Source: Streptomyces sp. T12
GTDB taxonomy: Bacteria; Actinomycetota; Actinomycetes; Streptomycetales; Streptomycetaceae
Assembly: GCF_028736035.1 (NCBI RefSeq)
Contig: NZ_CP117866.1
Location: 9,527,001-9,591,000, forward strand
Direction: 5' to 3'
Length of the DNA stretch: 64,000 bases
The position numbers and the translations under genes are program-made. This document shows, piece after piece, positions 51,551 to 62,835 of the stretch (position 1 is the first letter of the stretch; every line of letters begins with the position of its first letter). The notes under the pieces are model-generated. The model saw nothing but the letters and a program-made list of their open reading frames with translations, had not been told where the DNA came from and ran no database searches.

Positions 51551-52534
51551 ATGAAGTACCGCACCATCGGCACCGACCCGACGAACCGCCGCGAGGTCAG
51601 CGTCCTCGCGCTCGGCGCGATGCTCTTCGGCTCGCAGACCGACGAGGAGACCTCCTTCGCCGTGCTCGACCGCTATGTCGAGGCCGGCGGGACCTTCATC
51701 GACACGTCCGACAACTACGCCTTCTGGACCGACGGCGGCCAGGGCGGACAGAGCGAGGAACTGCTCGGCCGGTGGCGGCGCAGCCGTGGCATCGGCGACG
51801 AGATCGTCATCGCCACCAAGCTCGGCGCCCGCCCGCTGGCCCCCGGCACCAGCTACGTCGACAACGCGGAGGGCCTGTCGGCGAAGGTGATCCGCGAGTC
51901 CGCCGAGCGCAGCCGCGACCGGCTCGGCGTGGCGAAGCTGGACCTGCTCTACGCCCACATCGAGGACCAGCGGGTCCCCCTCCAGGAGACCGTCGAGGGG
52001 TTCGCCGAGCTGGTGAGCGAGGGCACGGTCGGCCTCCTCGGCGTCAGCAACCACGCGATCTGGCGGGTCGAGCGGGCCCGCGCCCTCGCCGCCGCGGCCG
52101 GACTGCCCGGCTACGAGGTGCTCCAGTACGCCCACAGCCACCTGCGGCCCCGCACCGACGTCCCCGACGGCCTGTTCCCCGACGGCAGCCTCGGCCACGC
52201 CGGCCCCGACCTGCTCAGCTACCTGCGGGCCGAGCCGGGCCTGACCCTGGTCGCCTACTCGCCGCTGCTGAAGGGCGCCTACACCCGCCCGGACCGGCTG
52301 CCGGCGGACTTCGACCACCCGGGCACCCCGGCCCGCCTGAAGGTCCTGCGCGAGGTGGCCCAGGAGGCCGGGGCCACGGTCAACCAGGTCGTCCTGGCCT
52401 GGCAGATGGGTGCCGAGCTGCCGATCATCCCGTTGGTCGGAGCGTCGTCCGTGGCCCAGCTGGAGGAGAACCTGGCCGCCGTGGACCTGGAGCTGACCAC
52501 CGACCAGCGGGCCCGGCTCGACGCGGCCCACTGA
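51551..52534 (+). CDS. Aldo/keto reductase
   Basis: 327 aa from ATG at 51551. The catalytic tetrad is visible: Asp and Tyr in IDTSDNYAFWTDGG, Lys in IVIATKLGARPL, His in LDLLYAHIEDQRV. LLGVSNHAIWRVERARAL and IPLVGASSVAQLEENLAAVD are standard AKR segments that bind NADPH. It probably reduces an aldehyde or ketone. The MerR-type operator suggests induction by a small molecule or oxidative/electrophile stress. Confidence 0.88.
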   Translation: MKYRTIGTDPTNRREVSVLALGAMLFGSQTDEETSFAVLDRYVEAGGTFIDTSDNYAFWTDGGQGGQSEELLGRWRRSRGIGDEIVIATKLGARPLAPGTSYVDNAEGLSAKVIRESAERSRDRLGVAKLDLLYAHIEDQRVPLQETVEGFAELVSEGTVGLLGVSNHAIWRVERARALAAAAGLPGYEVLQYAHSHLRPRTDVPDGLFPDGSLGHAGPDLLSYLRAEPGLTLVAYSPLLKGAYTRPDRLPADFDHPGTPARLKVLREVAQEAGATVNQVVLAWQMGAELPIIPLVGASSVAQLEENLAAVDLELTTDQRARLDAAH

Positions 52535-52595
52535 CCGCCCGGCCCGCTGAACGCTCCGCGAGTACGCTCCGAAGAGGAGCCGAAGGAGAGTGGCC

Positions 52596-53399
52596 ATGCC
52601 TCTGTTCCCCAGCGAGCGGAACGTCCGCACGACCCCCGAAGGCCTCCTGTGGGAGCCCAGCGAGCGCTGGGTGCGCGGCCGCAAGGGTGACGTCACCGTC
52701 GTCGACAGCCGGCATCCCGTCCTGGTCTGGGAACCCGATCTGCCCGTGCCGTGCTACACGTTCCCGCGCGACGACGTCCGCACGGACCTCCTCCGCCCGG
52801 CCAAGAACCCGCCGACGGGCAAACACACCGGGTCGCAGATCTTCTACGACCTCGAAGCCGACGGAGAGCTGGTGGAGAACGCGGCGTGGACCTTCCCCGC
52901 CGCCGACCTCGCCGGACACATCTCCTTCGAGTGGTTCCGGCACTGGGGGACCGGCCTCGACCACTGGTACGAGGAGGAGGAAGAGATCTTCGTCCACCCG
53001 CGCGACCCGCACAAACGGGTGGACGCCATGCCCAGCAGCCGCCATGTCCAGGTCGAGATCGGCGGCACCGTCGTCGCGGACAGCCACCGCCCGGTGCTGC
53101 TGTTCGAGACCGGGCTGCCGACGCGGTACTACCTGCCCCGCGAGGACGTCCGACTCGACCTGTTCGAGCCCACCGACCACCGCACCGGGTGCCCGTACAA
53201 AGGCAGGGCGCAGTACTGGAACTGGCGCGGTGAGGGCGAGGTCCCGCGGAACATCCTGTGGAGTTACGCCGAGCCACTGCCGGCGGTGAGCCCGATCAAG
53301 GGGCTCGTGGCCTTCTACAACGAGGCCGTCGACATCACCCTGGACGGCGAAGGCCTGCCGCGGCCGGTCACGCCGTTCACCGCGAGCCTCACACCCTGA
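52596..53399 (+). CDS. Two-domain DUF427 protein
   Basis: 267 aa from ATG at 52596 with AAGGAG seven nt upstream. Two DUF427 modules occur in tandem: VDSRHPVLVWEPDLPVPCYT then FPRDDVRTDLL, and VADSHRPVLLFETGLPTRYY then LPREDVRLDLF followed by TGCPYKGRAQYWNW. Each is a small beta-barrel-like fold with a conserved Trp/Tyr-rich pocket. No enzymatic activity is established. Its 3' end overlaps the GntR gene by 11 nt. Confidence 0.8.
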   Translation: MPLFPSERNVRTTPEGLLWEPSERWVRGRKGDVTVVDSRHPVLVWEPDLPVPCYTFPRDDVRTDLLRPAKNPPTGKHTGSQIFYDLEADGELVENAAWTFPAADLAGHISFEWFRHWGTGLDHWYEEEEEIFVHPRDPHKRVDAMPSSRHVQVEIGGTVVADSHRPVLLFETGLPTRYYLPREDVRLDLFEPTDHRTGCPYKGRAQYWNWRGEGEVPRNILWSYAEPLPAVSPIKGLVAFYNEAVDITLDGEGLPRPVTPFTASLTP

Positions 53400-54174
53400 C
53401 CAGCAGCTGGAAGTCGAACGCGTACCGGGACGCGCGGTAGATGTGCGTCCCGTACTCGACCGGCCGACCCGTGTCGTCGTAGGCCGTGCGCTGCATGGTC
53501 AGCAGCGCGGCGCCCTCCTTCTCGTCCAGGCGTTCGGCCTCCTCGGCGGTCGCGCAGCGGGCGCCGACGGTCTGGCGGGCGCTGTGCAGGGTGATGCCGG
53601 CGGCCCGCATCATCCGGTACAGGCCGGTCGACTCCAGCCGTGCGGTGTCGAGGTCGAGCAGGCTCGCGGGCAGGTAGTTGCAGAGGATGGCCACGGGCTG
53701 GCCGTGGGTGCAGCGCAGCCGCTCCAGGAGCGTGACCTCGCTGCCCTCCGCGATGCCGAGCGCGGCCGCGACGTCGGCGGTCGCCGGGACGTGCTCGTTG
53801 CGGACGACCTCAGTGGTCGGGCCCTGTCCGGCCGCCTCCAGGTCGTCGTAGAGGCTGCTGAGCTCCAGCGGGCGCTTGACCTGGCTGTGCACCACCTGGG
53901 TGCCCACCCCGCGCCGCCGGACCAGCAGCCCCTTGTCGACGAGCGACTGGATGGCCTGCCGGACGGTGGGCCGGGACAGGCCCAGCCGCACCGACAGGTC
54001 GACCTCGTTGCCCAGGAGGTTGCCCGGGGCGAGCGCCCCGTGCTCGATCGCCGCCTCCAGCTGCTGGGCGAGCTGGTAGTACAGCGGCACCGGACTGCCC
54101 CGGTCCAGGGCGAAGTCCAGCGAGTCGAGCGCGGAGGCGGACACGGCACGTGCGGAGCCGCGGGTCTTCGCCAT
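53389..54174 (-). CDS. GntR-family regulator with UTRA domain (inositol locus)
   Basis: 261 aa. Winged helix in residues 30-95 (PVPLYYQLAQQLEAAIEHGA; LGNEVDLSVRLGLSRPTVRQ; VDKGLLVRRRGVGTQVV) and a UTRA ligand domain (VTLLERLRCTHGQPVAILCN; TMQRTAYDDTGRPVEYGTHI). The GGGAGG ribosome site lies five nt before ATG. It is downstream of mmsA and at the end of the leftward iol genes. Probably the inositol-responsive repressor acting on the inverted repeat at 60516, which is inference. Confidence 0.87.
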   Translation of the reverse strand: MAKTRGSARAVSASALDSLDFALDRGSPVPLYYQLAQQLEAAIEHGALAPGNLLGNEVDLSVRLGLSRPTVRQAIQSLVDKGLLVRRRGVGTQVVHSQVKRPLELSSLYDDLEAAGQGPTTEVVRNEHVPATADVAAALGIAEGSEVTLLERLRCTHGQPVAILCNYLPASLLDLDTARLESTGLYRMMRAAGITLHSARQTVGARCATAEEAERLDEKEGAALLTMQRTAYDDTGRPVEYGTHIYRASRYAFDFQLLVRV

Positions 54175-54227
54175 GGGTCCCTCCCTTTGGTGGTTCCTCT
54201 ACGGGTGGCAGGCCCTGTGAGGGGGTG

Positions 54228-55721
<1,494 letters not shown>

Positions 55722-55763
55722 GGTGCGAAAGGGCCTTTCAAGTGCGGGGCGTGTGCGGGGAGC

Positions 55764-57641
55764 TCAGAGGTGGTGGCGACGGTCGGCGACGTGCTGGTCG
55801 TAGCGTTCGCGGGCCTCGATGGCGGCCTCGCGGGAGGCGACCTCGGCCACGGGCACGTCCCACCAGGCCTCGGCGCCCGGCGAAGTCGGGTTCGTGAGGT
55901 CCGTCTCGACGTACACGCAGGTCGGCCGCTCGGAGGCACGAGCCGCGGCCAGCGCCTCGCGCAGCTCGCGCACCGTCTTGGCGCGCAGTACGTCCATGCC
56001 GAGGCTGGCCGCGTTGGCGGCGAGGTCGACCGGGAGCGGGGCGCCGGTGAAGGTGCCGTCGGCGGCCCGGTAGCGGTAGTCGGTGCCGAAGCGCTCGCCG
56101 CCGGTCTCGGCCGACAGGCCGCCGATGGAGGCGTAGCCGTGGTTCTGGATCAGGACGATGTTGACCGGCAGGCCCTCCTGGACCGCGGTGACGATCTCCG
56201 TCGGCATCATCAGGTAGGTGCCGTCGCCGACCAGCGACCACACGGCGACGTCCGGGGCCGCCTGCTGGATGCCGATCCCGGCCGGGATCTCGTAGCCCAT
56301 GCAGGAGTAGCCGTACTCCAGGTGGTACTGGCGCGGCGAGCGGGACCGCCACAGCTTGTGCAGGTCGCCCGGGAGCGAACCCGCCGCGTTGATCACCACG
56401 TCGTCGTCGCCGACGACCGCGTCCAGCGCGCCCAGCACCTGGGTCTGCGTCGGTACGGCGCTCTCGTCGTCGGCACGGTAGGCGGCCTCCACGACCGCGT
56501 CCCAACGCTCCTTGCCGGCGCCGTACTCGGCCTCGTACGCCGCGTCCACGCGGTGGCCGGAAAGCGCCTCCGTCAGGGCCGTCAGCCCTGCCCGCGCGTC
56601 GCACACCAGCGTCCGCGCGGCCAGCTTGTGCGCGTCGAAGCCGGTGATGTTGAGGTTCAGGAAGCGCACGTCCGGGTTCTGGAAGAGCGTGCCGGAGGCG
56701 GTGGTGAAGTCGGTGTATCTCGTGCCCACGCCGATCACCAGGTCGGCCGCGCGGGCGATGTCGTCGCTGACCGAGGTGCCGGTGTGGCCGATGCCGCCGA
56801 GGTCGGCGGGGTGGTCGTGGCGCAGCGAGCCCTTGCCGGCCTGGGTGGAGGAGACCGGGATGCCGGTGGCCTCGACGAAGGCCTTCAGCGCCGCCTCGGC
56901 CTCGCTGTGGTGGACGCCGCCGCCCGCGACGATCAGGGGGCGCTCGGCGGCCCGGATCGCCTCGACGGCGGCCGTCAGCTCGACCGGGTCGGGCGCGGGA
57001 CGCCGTACGTACCAGACGCGCTCGGCGAAGAACTCCTGAGGCCAGTCGTACGCCTCCGCCTGGACGTCCTGGGGGAGGGCCAGCGTCACCGCGCCCGTCT
57101 CGGCCGGGTCGGCGAGCACGCGCATGGCGTTCAGCGCGGACGGGATCAGGGCCTCGGGGCGGGTGACCCGGTCGAAGTACTTCGACACCGGGCGCAGGGT
57201 GTCGTTGACCGACACGTCCGCCTCGGTCGGGTGCTCCAGCTGCTGGAGCAGCGGGTCGGGGGCGTGCGAGGCGAAGTAGTCGCCGGGGAGGAGGAGGACG
57301 GGCAGACGGTTGATGGTGGCCAGGGCGGCACCGGTGACGAGGTTCGTCGCGCCGGGACCGATCGACGTCGTCACCGCCTGCGCGGAGAGGCGGTTGAGCT
57401 GACGGGCGTAGCCGACGGCCGCGTGCACCATGGACTGCTCGTTGCGGCCCTGGTGGTACGGCATGACGTCCTCGCCCGCCTGGAGGAGGGCCTGACCGAT
57501 GCCGGCCACATTGCCGTGGCCGAAGATGCCCCAGGTGCCGGCGATCAGCCGGTGCCGTACACCGTCGCGCTCGGTGTACTGGGCGGACAGGAACCGCACC
57601 AGCGCCTGGGCGACGGTCAGGCGGACGGTGGATGGGCTCAT
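55764..57641 (-). CDS. iolD: 3D-(3,5/4)-trihydroxycyclohexane-1,2-dione hydrolase IolD
   Basis: 625 aa thiamine-diphosphate enzyme from ATG at 57641 (MSPSTVRLT), six nt after TGAGG. GTWGIFGHGNVAGIGQALLQ and YHQGRNEQSMVHAAVGYARQ are IolD signatures, with SIGPGATNLVTGAALATINR and the ThDP-binding GDGTYLMMPTEIV further on. It opens the six-membered ring to 5-deoxy-glucuronate. It lies 8 nt after iolB. Confidence 0.93.
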   Translation of the reverse strand: MSPSTVRLTVAQALVRFLSAQYTERDGVRHRLIAGTWGIFGHGNVAGIGQALLQAGEDVMPYHQGRNEQSMVHAAVGYARQLNRLSAQAVTTSIGPGATNLVTGAALATINRLPVLLLPGDYFASHAPDPLLQQLEHPTEADVSVNDTLRPVSKYFDRVTRPEALIPSALNAMRVLADPAETGAVTLALPQDVQAEAYDWPQEFFAERVWYVRRPAPDPVELTAAVEAIRAAERPLIVAGGGVHHSEAEAALKAFVEATGIPVSSTQAGKGSLRHDHPADLGGIGHTGTSVSDDIARAADLVIGVGTRYTDFTTASGTLFQNPDVRFLNLNITGFDAHKLAARTLVCDARAGLTALTEALSGHRVDAAYEAEYGAGKERWDAVVEAAYRADDESAVPTQTQVLGALDAVVGDDDVVINAAGSLPGDLHKLWRSRSPRQYHLEYGYSCMGYEIPAGIGIQQAAPDVAVWSLVGDGTYLMMPTEIVTAVQEGLPVNIVLIQNHGYASIGGLSAETGGERFGTDYRYRAADGTFTGAPLPVDLAANAASLGMDVLRAKTVRELREALAAARASERPTCVYVETDLTNPTSPGAEAWWDVPVAEVASREAAIEARERYDQHVADRRHHL

Positions 57642-57649
57642 CGAGGACC

Positions 57650-58537
57650 TCACTGGGATGGAGCGGCGTAGAGGGGAAGACGGGGGTCGACGGGCTGGTC
57701 CGGCCAGGTGCCGCGGATCCAGGCGTGGTCGGGGTGGTCGCAGATCAGCCAGGCGCGCTCGGCCTCGGGGCCGGCCATGACGTTGAGGTAGTACATGTGG
57801 TGGCCGGGCACCGCCATGGAGGGCCCGTGCCAGCCGTCGGGGATCAGCACGACGTCGCCGCCGCGCACCTCCGCCAGGACGTCGGTGTTACGGCCGTGTC
57901 CGGAGGGGGAGACGCGCTGGTAGCCGAGGCCGGGCGTGCCCTCGTGGTCGGCGAACTCGAAGTAGTAGATCTCCTCCAGCACCGACTCCTCGCCGGGGCG
58001 GTGCTCGTCGTGCTTGTGCGGCGGGAAGGACGACCAGTTGCCGCCCGGGGTGATGACCTCGACGGCGATGAGCTTGTCGCACGCGAACACGCCCGCCGCG
58101 CCGAAGTTGTTCACCTGGCGGGAGGAGTTGCCCGTGCCGCGCAGCTCCACCGGCACCGACGACGCCGGTCCGTACCGGGCGGGCAGCCGCCGGTCGCACC
58201 GCGCGCCGGTCAGCGCGAACCGTCCGCCGCCGGTGGACGAGACGGTCGTACGGGCATCGCGCGGCACGTAGGCGAAGTCGCTCACGCCGCTGAACACGCT
58301 CTCACGGCCGGTGAGTCGGAAGGTGTCGTGGCCGAAGTCGTCGGCACTCTCGACCGTGCAGCCGCCGCTCAGGGACAGGACGATCCACTCGCTGTCGCCG
58401 GTGTCGAAGCTGTGCGCGCCGCCGGGCGGCAGCTCCAGGATCCGCAGGCTGGAGTAGCCCCAGCCGGCCTTCTCGGGCGTGACGTCCACGACGTACGGGC
58501 CGCCGAGCGCCTTTCCCGCGGGAAGGTGATAGGTCAT
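57650..58537 (-). CDS. iolB: 5-deoxy-glucuronate isomerase IolB
   Basis: 295 aa, bicupin fold. FPPHKHDEHRPGEESVLEEI supplies the metal-binding His/Glu set, and GDVVLIPDGWHGPSMAVPGH the second cupin His. Starts MTYHLPAG. It converts 5-deoxy-D-glucuronate to 2-deoxy-5-keto-gluconate. It is 25 nt after the aldolase gene and 8 nt before iolD. Confidence 0.92.
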   Translation of the reverse strand: MTYHLPAGKALGGPYVVDVTPEKAGWGYSSLRILELPPGGAHSFDTGDSEWIVLSLSGGCTVESADDFGHDTFRLTGRESVFSGVSDFAYVPRDARTTVSSTGGGRFALTGARCDRRLPARYGPASSVPVELRGTGNSSRQVNNFGAAGVFACDKLIAVEVITPGGNWSSFPPHKHDEHRPGEESVLEEIYYFEFADHEGTPGLGYQRVSPSGHGRNTDVLAEVRGGDVVLIPDGWHGPSMAVPGHHMYYLNVMAGPEAERAWLICDHPDHAWIRGTWPDQPVDPRLPLYAAPSQ

Positions 58538-58562
58538 CGTGTTCTCCGCCTCACAATCCGGG

Positions 58563-59435
58563 TCACAACAGGCCGACGGCCGTGTCCACCGCCGTCTCCA
58601 CGCTGCCCTCGGCCGGGTAGAGCAGCGAGCGGCCGACGACCATGCCCTGCACGGTGGGGAGCCTGAGCGCCTTGCGCCAGCGCTCGTACGCACCCTCTTG
58701 GTCGTCCCCGACCTCACCGCCGAGCAGGACGACGGGCAGCGTGGACGTCTCAAGAACTTCGGCCATGTCGTCGGGGTCATGGGTGACGGGCAGTTTCAGC
58801 CAGGTGTACGCCGAAGTGCCGCCGAGGCCCGACGCGATGGCGATCGACTTGGTGACGGCCTCGGCGGACAGGTCGTTGCGCACCTGGCCGTCGATCCGCC
58901 GGGAGATGAACGGCTCGACGAACAGCGGGAGTTGCCGCGCGGCCATGTCGTCGATGGCGCGGGCCGTGGTCTCCAGGGTGGTCAGTGAGCCGGCGTCCTC
59001 GTAGTCGATGCGCACCAGCAGCTTGCCCGCGTCGAAGCGCAGCCGGGCGATGTCCTCGGCGCGGTGGCCGGTGAAGCGGTCGTCCAACTCGAAGGACGCC
59101 CCGGCCAGGCCGCCGCGGTTCATGGAGCCCATGACAACCTTGTCGTCGAGGACGCCGAGGAGCAGCAGGTCCTCGAGGATGTCGGCGGTGGCCAGCACCC
59201 CGTCGACGCCGGGCCGCGACAGCGCGATGCAGAGACGTTCCAGCAGGTCGGCCCGGTTGGCCATGGCCAGGCGCCGGCCGCCGACGCCCAGGGCGCCGCG
59301 CGCCGGATGGTCGGCGGCCACGATCATCATCCGGCCGCTGTCGCCGATCAGCGGGCGGCGTACCCGGCGGGCGGCGGCCTCGGCGATCGCCTCGGGGTGC
59401 CGGGCTCTGACCGCGGTGAGGTCGGGGATGGTCAT
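58563..59435 (-). CDS. Cgl0158-type (beta/alpha)8 aldolase of the inositol pathway
   Basis: 290 aa from ATG at 59435. Segments MMIVAADHPARGALGVGGRR, KVVMGSMNRGGLAGASFELD, KLLVRIDYEDAGSLTTLETT and VVLLGGEVGDDQEGAYERWR fit the class-I aldolase-like barrel annotated Cgl0158 or deoxyribose-phosphate aldolase. Position between iolC and iolB suggests it splits 2-deoxy-5-keto-gluconate 6-phosphate into DHAP and malonate semialdehyde, the job of IolJ elsewhere. The candidate Schiff-base lysine (KLLVRIDYED or WLKLPV) cannot be fixed by eye. Confidence 0.8.
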   Translation of the reverse strand: MTIPDLTAVRARHPEAIAEAAARRVRRPLIGDSGRMMIVAADHPARGALGVGGRRLAMANRADLLERLCIALSRPGVDGVLATADILEDLLLLGVLDDKVVMGSMNRGGLAGASFELDDRFTGHRAEDIARLRFDAGKLLVRIDYEDAGSLTTLETTARAIDDMAARQLPLFVEPFISRRIDGQVRNDLSAEAVTKSIAIASGLGGTSAYTWLKLPVTHDPDDMAEVLETSTLPVVLLGGEVGDDQEGAYERWRKALRLPTVQGMVVGRSLLYPAEGSVETAVDTAVGLL

Positions 59436-59475
59436 GCTCAAAGGAAAGCTCCGTTCAGGGATGCTCGGTCGGCCG

Positions 59476-60435
59476 TCACGACGCCTGCGTGAGGAGGTCC
59501 TCGACCTCGGACTCGGTGGGCATCGCGGAGGAGCAGGCGAGGCGGGAGGCGACGAGGGCGCCGGCGGCGTTGGCGTAGCGCATGGTTTCGTCCAGTTCCC
59601 AGCCGGACAGCAGCCCGTGGACCAGCGAGCCGCCGAAGGCGTCGCCCGCGCCGAGGCCGTTGACCACCTCGACCGGCACCGGCGGCACCTCGGCCTCCGT
59701 ACCGTCGCGGTGCACCGCCAGCACGCCCTTGGGGCCCTGCTTGACCACCGCCAGCTCGACACCGGCCTCCAACAGTGCCTCGGCGCAGGCGCGCGGCTCG
59801 CGGACCCCGGTGGCGACCTCGCACTCGTCGAGGTTGCCGACCGCGACGGTGACGTGCCGCAGCGCCTCCGTGTAGTACGGGCGGGCCTGCTCGGGGTCCT
59901 TCCAGAACATGGGGCGCCAGTCGAGGTCGAAGACCGTCGTGCCCGCCTTGTCGCGCGCCTTGAGGGCGGCGAGAGTGGCCGAGCGGCTCGGCTCCTCGCT
60001 CAGACCGGTGCCGGTGATCCAGAAGACACGGGCCGATCGGATGGCCCAGTAGTCCAGCTCGTCGGAATGTATCTCCAGGTCAGGGGCCTTAGGCTGCCGG
60101 TAGAAGTACAGCGGGAAGTCGTCCGGCGGGAAGATCTCGCAGAACGTCACCGGCGTCGGGTACGCCGCGACGGGCGTCACCCAGCGGTCGTCGACGCCGA
60201 AGTCCTTCAGGGCCTCGTGCAGGTAGGCGCCGAACGGGTCGTCGCCGGTGCGGGTGATCACCGCGGTGGTACGGCCCAGCCGGGCGGCGGCGACGGCGAC
60301 GTTCGCGGCCGAGCCTCCGAGGAATTTGCCGAACGTCTCCACCTGCGTCAGAGGTAGGCCAGACTGCAGGGGGTAGAGATCAACTCCTATCCTTCCCATC
60401 GTGATCAAGTCGAAGGACTTGGCTGACTCGGCCAT
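59476..60435 (-). CDS. iolC: 5-dehydro-2-deoxygluconokinase IolC
   Basis: 319 aa pfkB-family sugar kinase. ITMGRIGVDLYPLQSGLPLT and GKFLGGSAANVAVAAARLGR at the N-terminus and the catalytic Asp in VNGLGAGDAFGGSLVHGLL near residue 255 are intact. It phosphorylates 2-deoxy-5-keto-gluconate. First gene of the leftward iol operon, about 80 nt from the left arm of the inverted repeat at 60516. Confidence 0.92.
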   Translation of the reverse strand: MAESAKSFDLITMGRIGVDLYPLQSGLPLTQVETFGKFLGGSAANVAVAAARLGRTTAVITRTGDDPFGAYLHEALKDFGVDDRWVTPVAAYPTPVTFCEIFPPDDFPLYFYRQPKAPDLEIHSDELDYWAIRSARVFWITGTGLSEEPSRSATLAALKARDKAGTTVFDLDWRPMFWKDPEQARPYYTEALRHVTVAVGNLDECEVATGVREPRACAEALLEAGVELAVVKQGPKGVLAVHRDGTEAEVPPVPVEVVNGLGAGDAFGGSLVHGLLSGWELDETMRYANAAGALVASRLACSSAMPTESEVEDLLTQAS

Positions 60436-60515
60436 GCGCGACGCTCCTACAGCTGGACAGGGGGTGCGGGTCCCAGCGGGCCTGCCGCCTCCCAGGTGTA
60501 GGGCGTGGAGGCCGA

Positions 60516-60585
60516 CGCTGTCAATACTTTGTACTTACATTCGGACCTGATCGTGAAATGATGTCTTAACAAAGTATTGACAGCG
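60516..60585. promoter_or_regulatory. Divergent iol promoter with 17-bp inverted repeats
   Basis: CGCTGTCAATACTTTGT (60516-60532) and its exact inverted copy ACAAAGTATTGACAGCG (60569-60585) are separated by 36 bp. Read outward, each arm contains TTGACA, a good -35 for the leftward iolC operon and the rightward transporter operon. Two identical operator half-regions placed on the two -35 boxes suggest one regulator, probably the GntR protein at 53389, shuts both promoters together. Confidence 0.75.
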
Positions 60586-60734
60586 GGCGCATCCAGGGAT
60601 TGGATCCCTTCCCAGCGAACCCGCCGTGTTCTACGGCACACGACCCGGACCTCCCAGGGGTCCGGGCCATGGATCCAGTGATCATCCCTTTCCCCCCGTC
60701 GCACACCCCCGTCGCACAGTGAGGTGCTGGAAAG

Positions 60735-61751
60735 ATGGACCGCTACTACCCCCGCTCCCGCAAGCTGGCCCCTATGGTGGCCATGGCTGCCGCGGCTGCG
60801 CTGACCCTCGCAGGATGCTCCAGCAGCTCCGGTGGCAAGCAGGCCGAGGAGGGTGGGGAGAACGCTTCCGCGGGCAAGGCCAACACTCCCCGGATGACCG
60901 TCGCCCTGGTCACGCACCAGTCGGCCGGTGACACCTTCTGGGACATCGTCCGCAAGGGGGCCGAGGCCGCCGCCGCGAAGGACAACGTCAAGCTGATCTA
61001 CTCCAACGACCCGAACGCCGGCAACCAGGCCAACCTGGTCCAGAACGCGATCGACCAGAAGGTCGACGGCATCGCGATCACCCTCGCCAAGCCCGACGCC
61101 ATGAAGGACGTCGTCAGCAAGGCGAAGGCCAAGGGCATACCGGTGGTCGGCCTCAACTCCGGTGTGAGCGAGTGGCAGAAGCTCGGTCTGATGGAGTTCT
61201 TCGGACAGGACGAGACCGTCGCGGGCGAGGCGCTCGGCAAGCGGCTGAACGAGGCCGGCGCCAAGAAGGCCGTCTGTGTCATCCAGGAGCAGGGCAACAT
61301 CGGCCTGGAGCAGCGCTGCGCGGGTGTGAAGAAGACCTTCGAGGGTGACGTCGAGAACCTGAACGTCAACGGCACCGACATGCCGTCCGTGAAGTCGACG
61401 ATCACCGCGAAGCTCAAGACGGACAGCGACATCGACTACGTCGTCGCCCTCGGCGCCCCGTACGCGCTGACGGCCGCGCAGTCCGTGGACGAGGCGGGCA
61501 GCAAGGCGAAGGTCGCCACCTTCGACCTCAACAACCAGCTGACCGGAGCGATCAAGAAGGGCGACATCGAGTTCGCCGTCGACCAGCAGCCCTACCTGCA
61601 GGGCTACCTGGCGATCGACTCCCTGTGGCTCTACAAGAACAACGGCAACTACATGGGCGGCGGCGAGGCACCGGTGCTGACCGGACCTGCCTTCGTCGAC
61701 AAGACGAATGTCGAGACCATCGACAAGTTCGCCGCGAAGGGCACTCGGTGA
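60735..61751 (+). CDS. Inositol-type sugar ABC transporter substrate-binding lipoprotein
   Basis: 338 aa. Signal and lipobox LTLAGCSSSS (Cys near residue 30), then a type 1 periplasmic-binding fold (VALVTHQSAGDTFWDIVRKG; LIYSNDPNAGNQANLVQNAI; KVDGIAITLAKPDAMKDVVS). CUT2-class proteins bind ribose, inositol and similar compounds; inositol is inferred from the adjoining catabolic operon. The gene is divergent from iolC and its TGA overlaps the permease GTG. Confidence 0.9.
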   Translation: MDRYYPRSRKLAPMVAMAAAAALTLAGCSSSSGGKQAEEGGENASAGKANTPRMTVALVTHQSAGDTFWDIVRKGAEAAAAKDNVKLIYSNDPNAGNQANLVQNAIDQKVDGIAITLAKPDAMKDVVSKAKAKGIPVVGLNSGVSEWQKLGLMEFFGQDETVAGEALGKRLNEAGAKKAVCVIQEQGNIGLEQRCAGVKKTFEGDVENLNVNGTDMPSVKSTITAKLKTDSDIDYVVALGAPYALTAAQSVDEAGSKAKVATFDLNNQLTGAIKKGDIEFAVDQQPYLQGYLAIDSLWLYKNNGNYMGGGEAPVLTGPAFVDKTNVETIDKFAAKGTR

Positions 61752-62830
61752 CGAACATGACCCAACAGGCTGAGCCGGCGGTGACCTCACCGCCGGCCCC
61801 CGGCCCCAGCAAGGAATCCGACGGGCGGACCCAGCAGCGGCCACTGGCGCTGCGTCTTCTCGCCCGTCCCGAGGTGGGCGTCTTTCTCGGCGCCGTCGCG
61901 GTGCTGATCTTCTTCCTCATCACGGCTCCGGCCGTGCGTGACGGCAGCTCGATGGCGAACATCCTGTACCAGTCGTCGACCATCGGGATCATGGCTCTGC
62001 CGGTCGCGCTGCTGATGATCGGCGGCGAGTTCGACCTGTCCTCCGGTGTCGCCGTGATCACGTCGGCGTTGACGGCGAGCATGACCGCCTACCAGCTGAG
62101 CATGAACGTCTGGGTCGGTGTGATCGTCGCCCTGATCGTGTCCCTCGCGATCGGTCTGTTCAACGGCTGGCTGCTGGTCAAGACCGGGCTGCCGAGCTTC
62201 CTGGTCACCCTCGGCACGTTCCTGATCCTCCAGGGCGTGAACCTTGCGGTGACCAAGCTGATCACCGACAACGTCGCCACCGACGACATCAGCAACATGG
62301 ACGGCTTCGACCAGGCCAAGGCGGTCTTCGCCTCGTCCTTCGACGTCGGCGGTGTGCAGGTGAAGGTCACCGTGGTGTGGTGGCTGGCCTTCGCGGCGCT
62401 GGCGACCTGGGTGCTGCTGCGCACGAAGTACGGCAACTGGATCTTCGCGGTGGGCGGCAACCAGGGCAGCGCCCGCGCGGTCGGTGTGCCGGTGACCTTC
62501 ACGAAGATCTCGCTGTTCATGCTGGTCGGGTTCGGTGCCTGGTTCGTCGGTATGCACCAGCTGTTCTCGTTCAACACCGTGCAGTCCGGTGAGGGTGTGG
62601 GCCAGGAGCTCATCTACATCGCCGCGGCCGTGATCGGCGGCTGTCTGCTGACCGGTGGCGCCGGTTCGGCGATCGGCCCGGTCTTCGGTGCCTTCATGTT
62701 CGGCATGGTGCAGCAGGGCATCGTCTACGCCGGCTGGAACCCGGACTGGTTCAAGGCCTTCCTCGGCGTGATGCTCCTCGGCGCCGTCCTCATCAATCTG
62801 TGGGTCCAGCGCACGGCGACCCGGAGGTGA
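61748..62830 (+). CDS. CUT2-type sugar ABC transporter permease
   Basis: 360 aa from GTG at 61748 (an ATG at 61757 is the alternative). About nine or ten helices. [40 protein letters not shown] and [20 protein letters not shown] are the RbsC/XylH-type segments. It forms the membrane channel with the flanking lipoprotein and ATPase. The 4-nt overlap with the binding-protein gene implies coupled translation. Confidence 0.9.
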   Translation: MTNMTQQAEPAVTSPPAPGPSKESDGRTQQRPLALRLLARPEVGVFLGAVAVLIFFLITAPAVRDGSSMANILYQSSTIGIMALPVALLMIGGEFDLSSGVAVITSALTASMTAYQLSMNVWVGVIVALIVSLAIGLFNGWLLVKTGLPSFLVTLGTFLILQGVNLAVTKLITDNVATDDISNMDGFDQAKAVFASSFDVGGVQVKVTVVWWLAFAALATWVLLRTKYGNWIFAVGGNQGSARAVGVPVTFTKISLFMLVGFGAWFVGMHQLFSFNTVQSGEGVGQELIYIAAAVIGGCLLTGGAGSAIGPVFGAFMFGMVQQGIVYAGWNPDWFKAFLGVMLLGAVLINLWVQRTATRR

Positions 62831-62835
62831 CCCGA

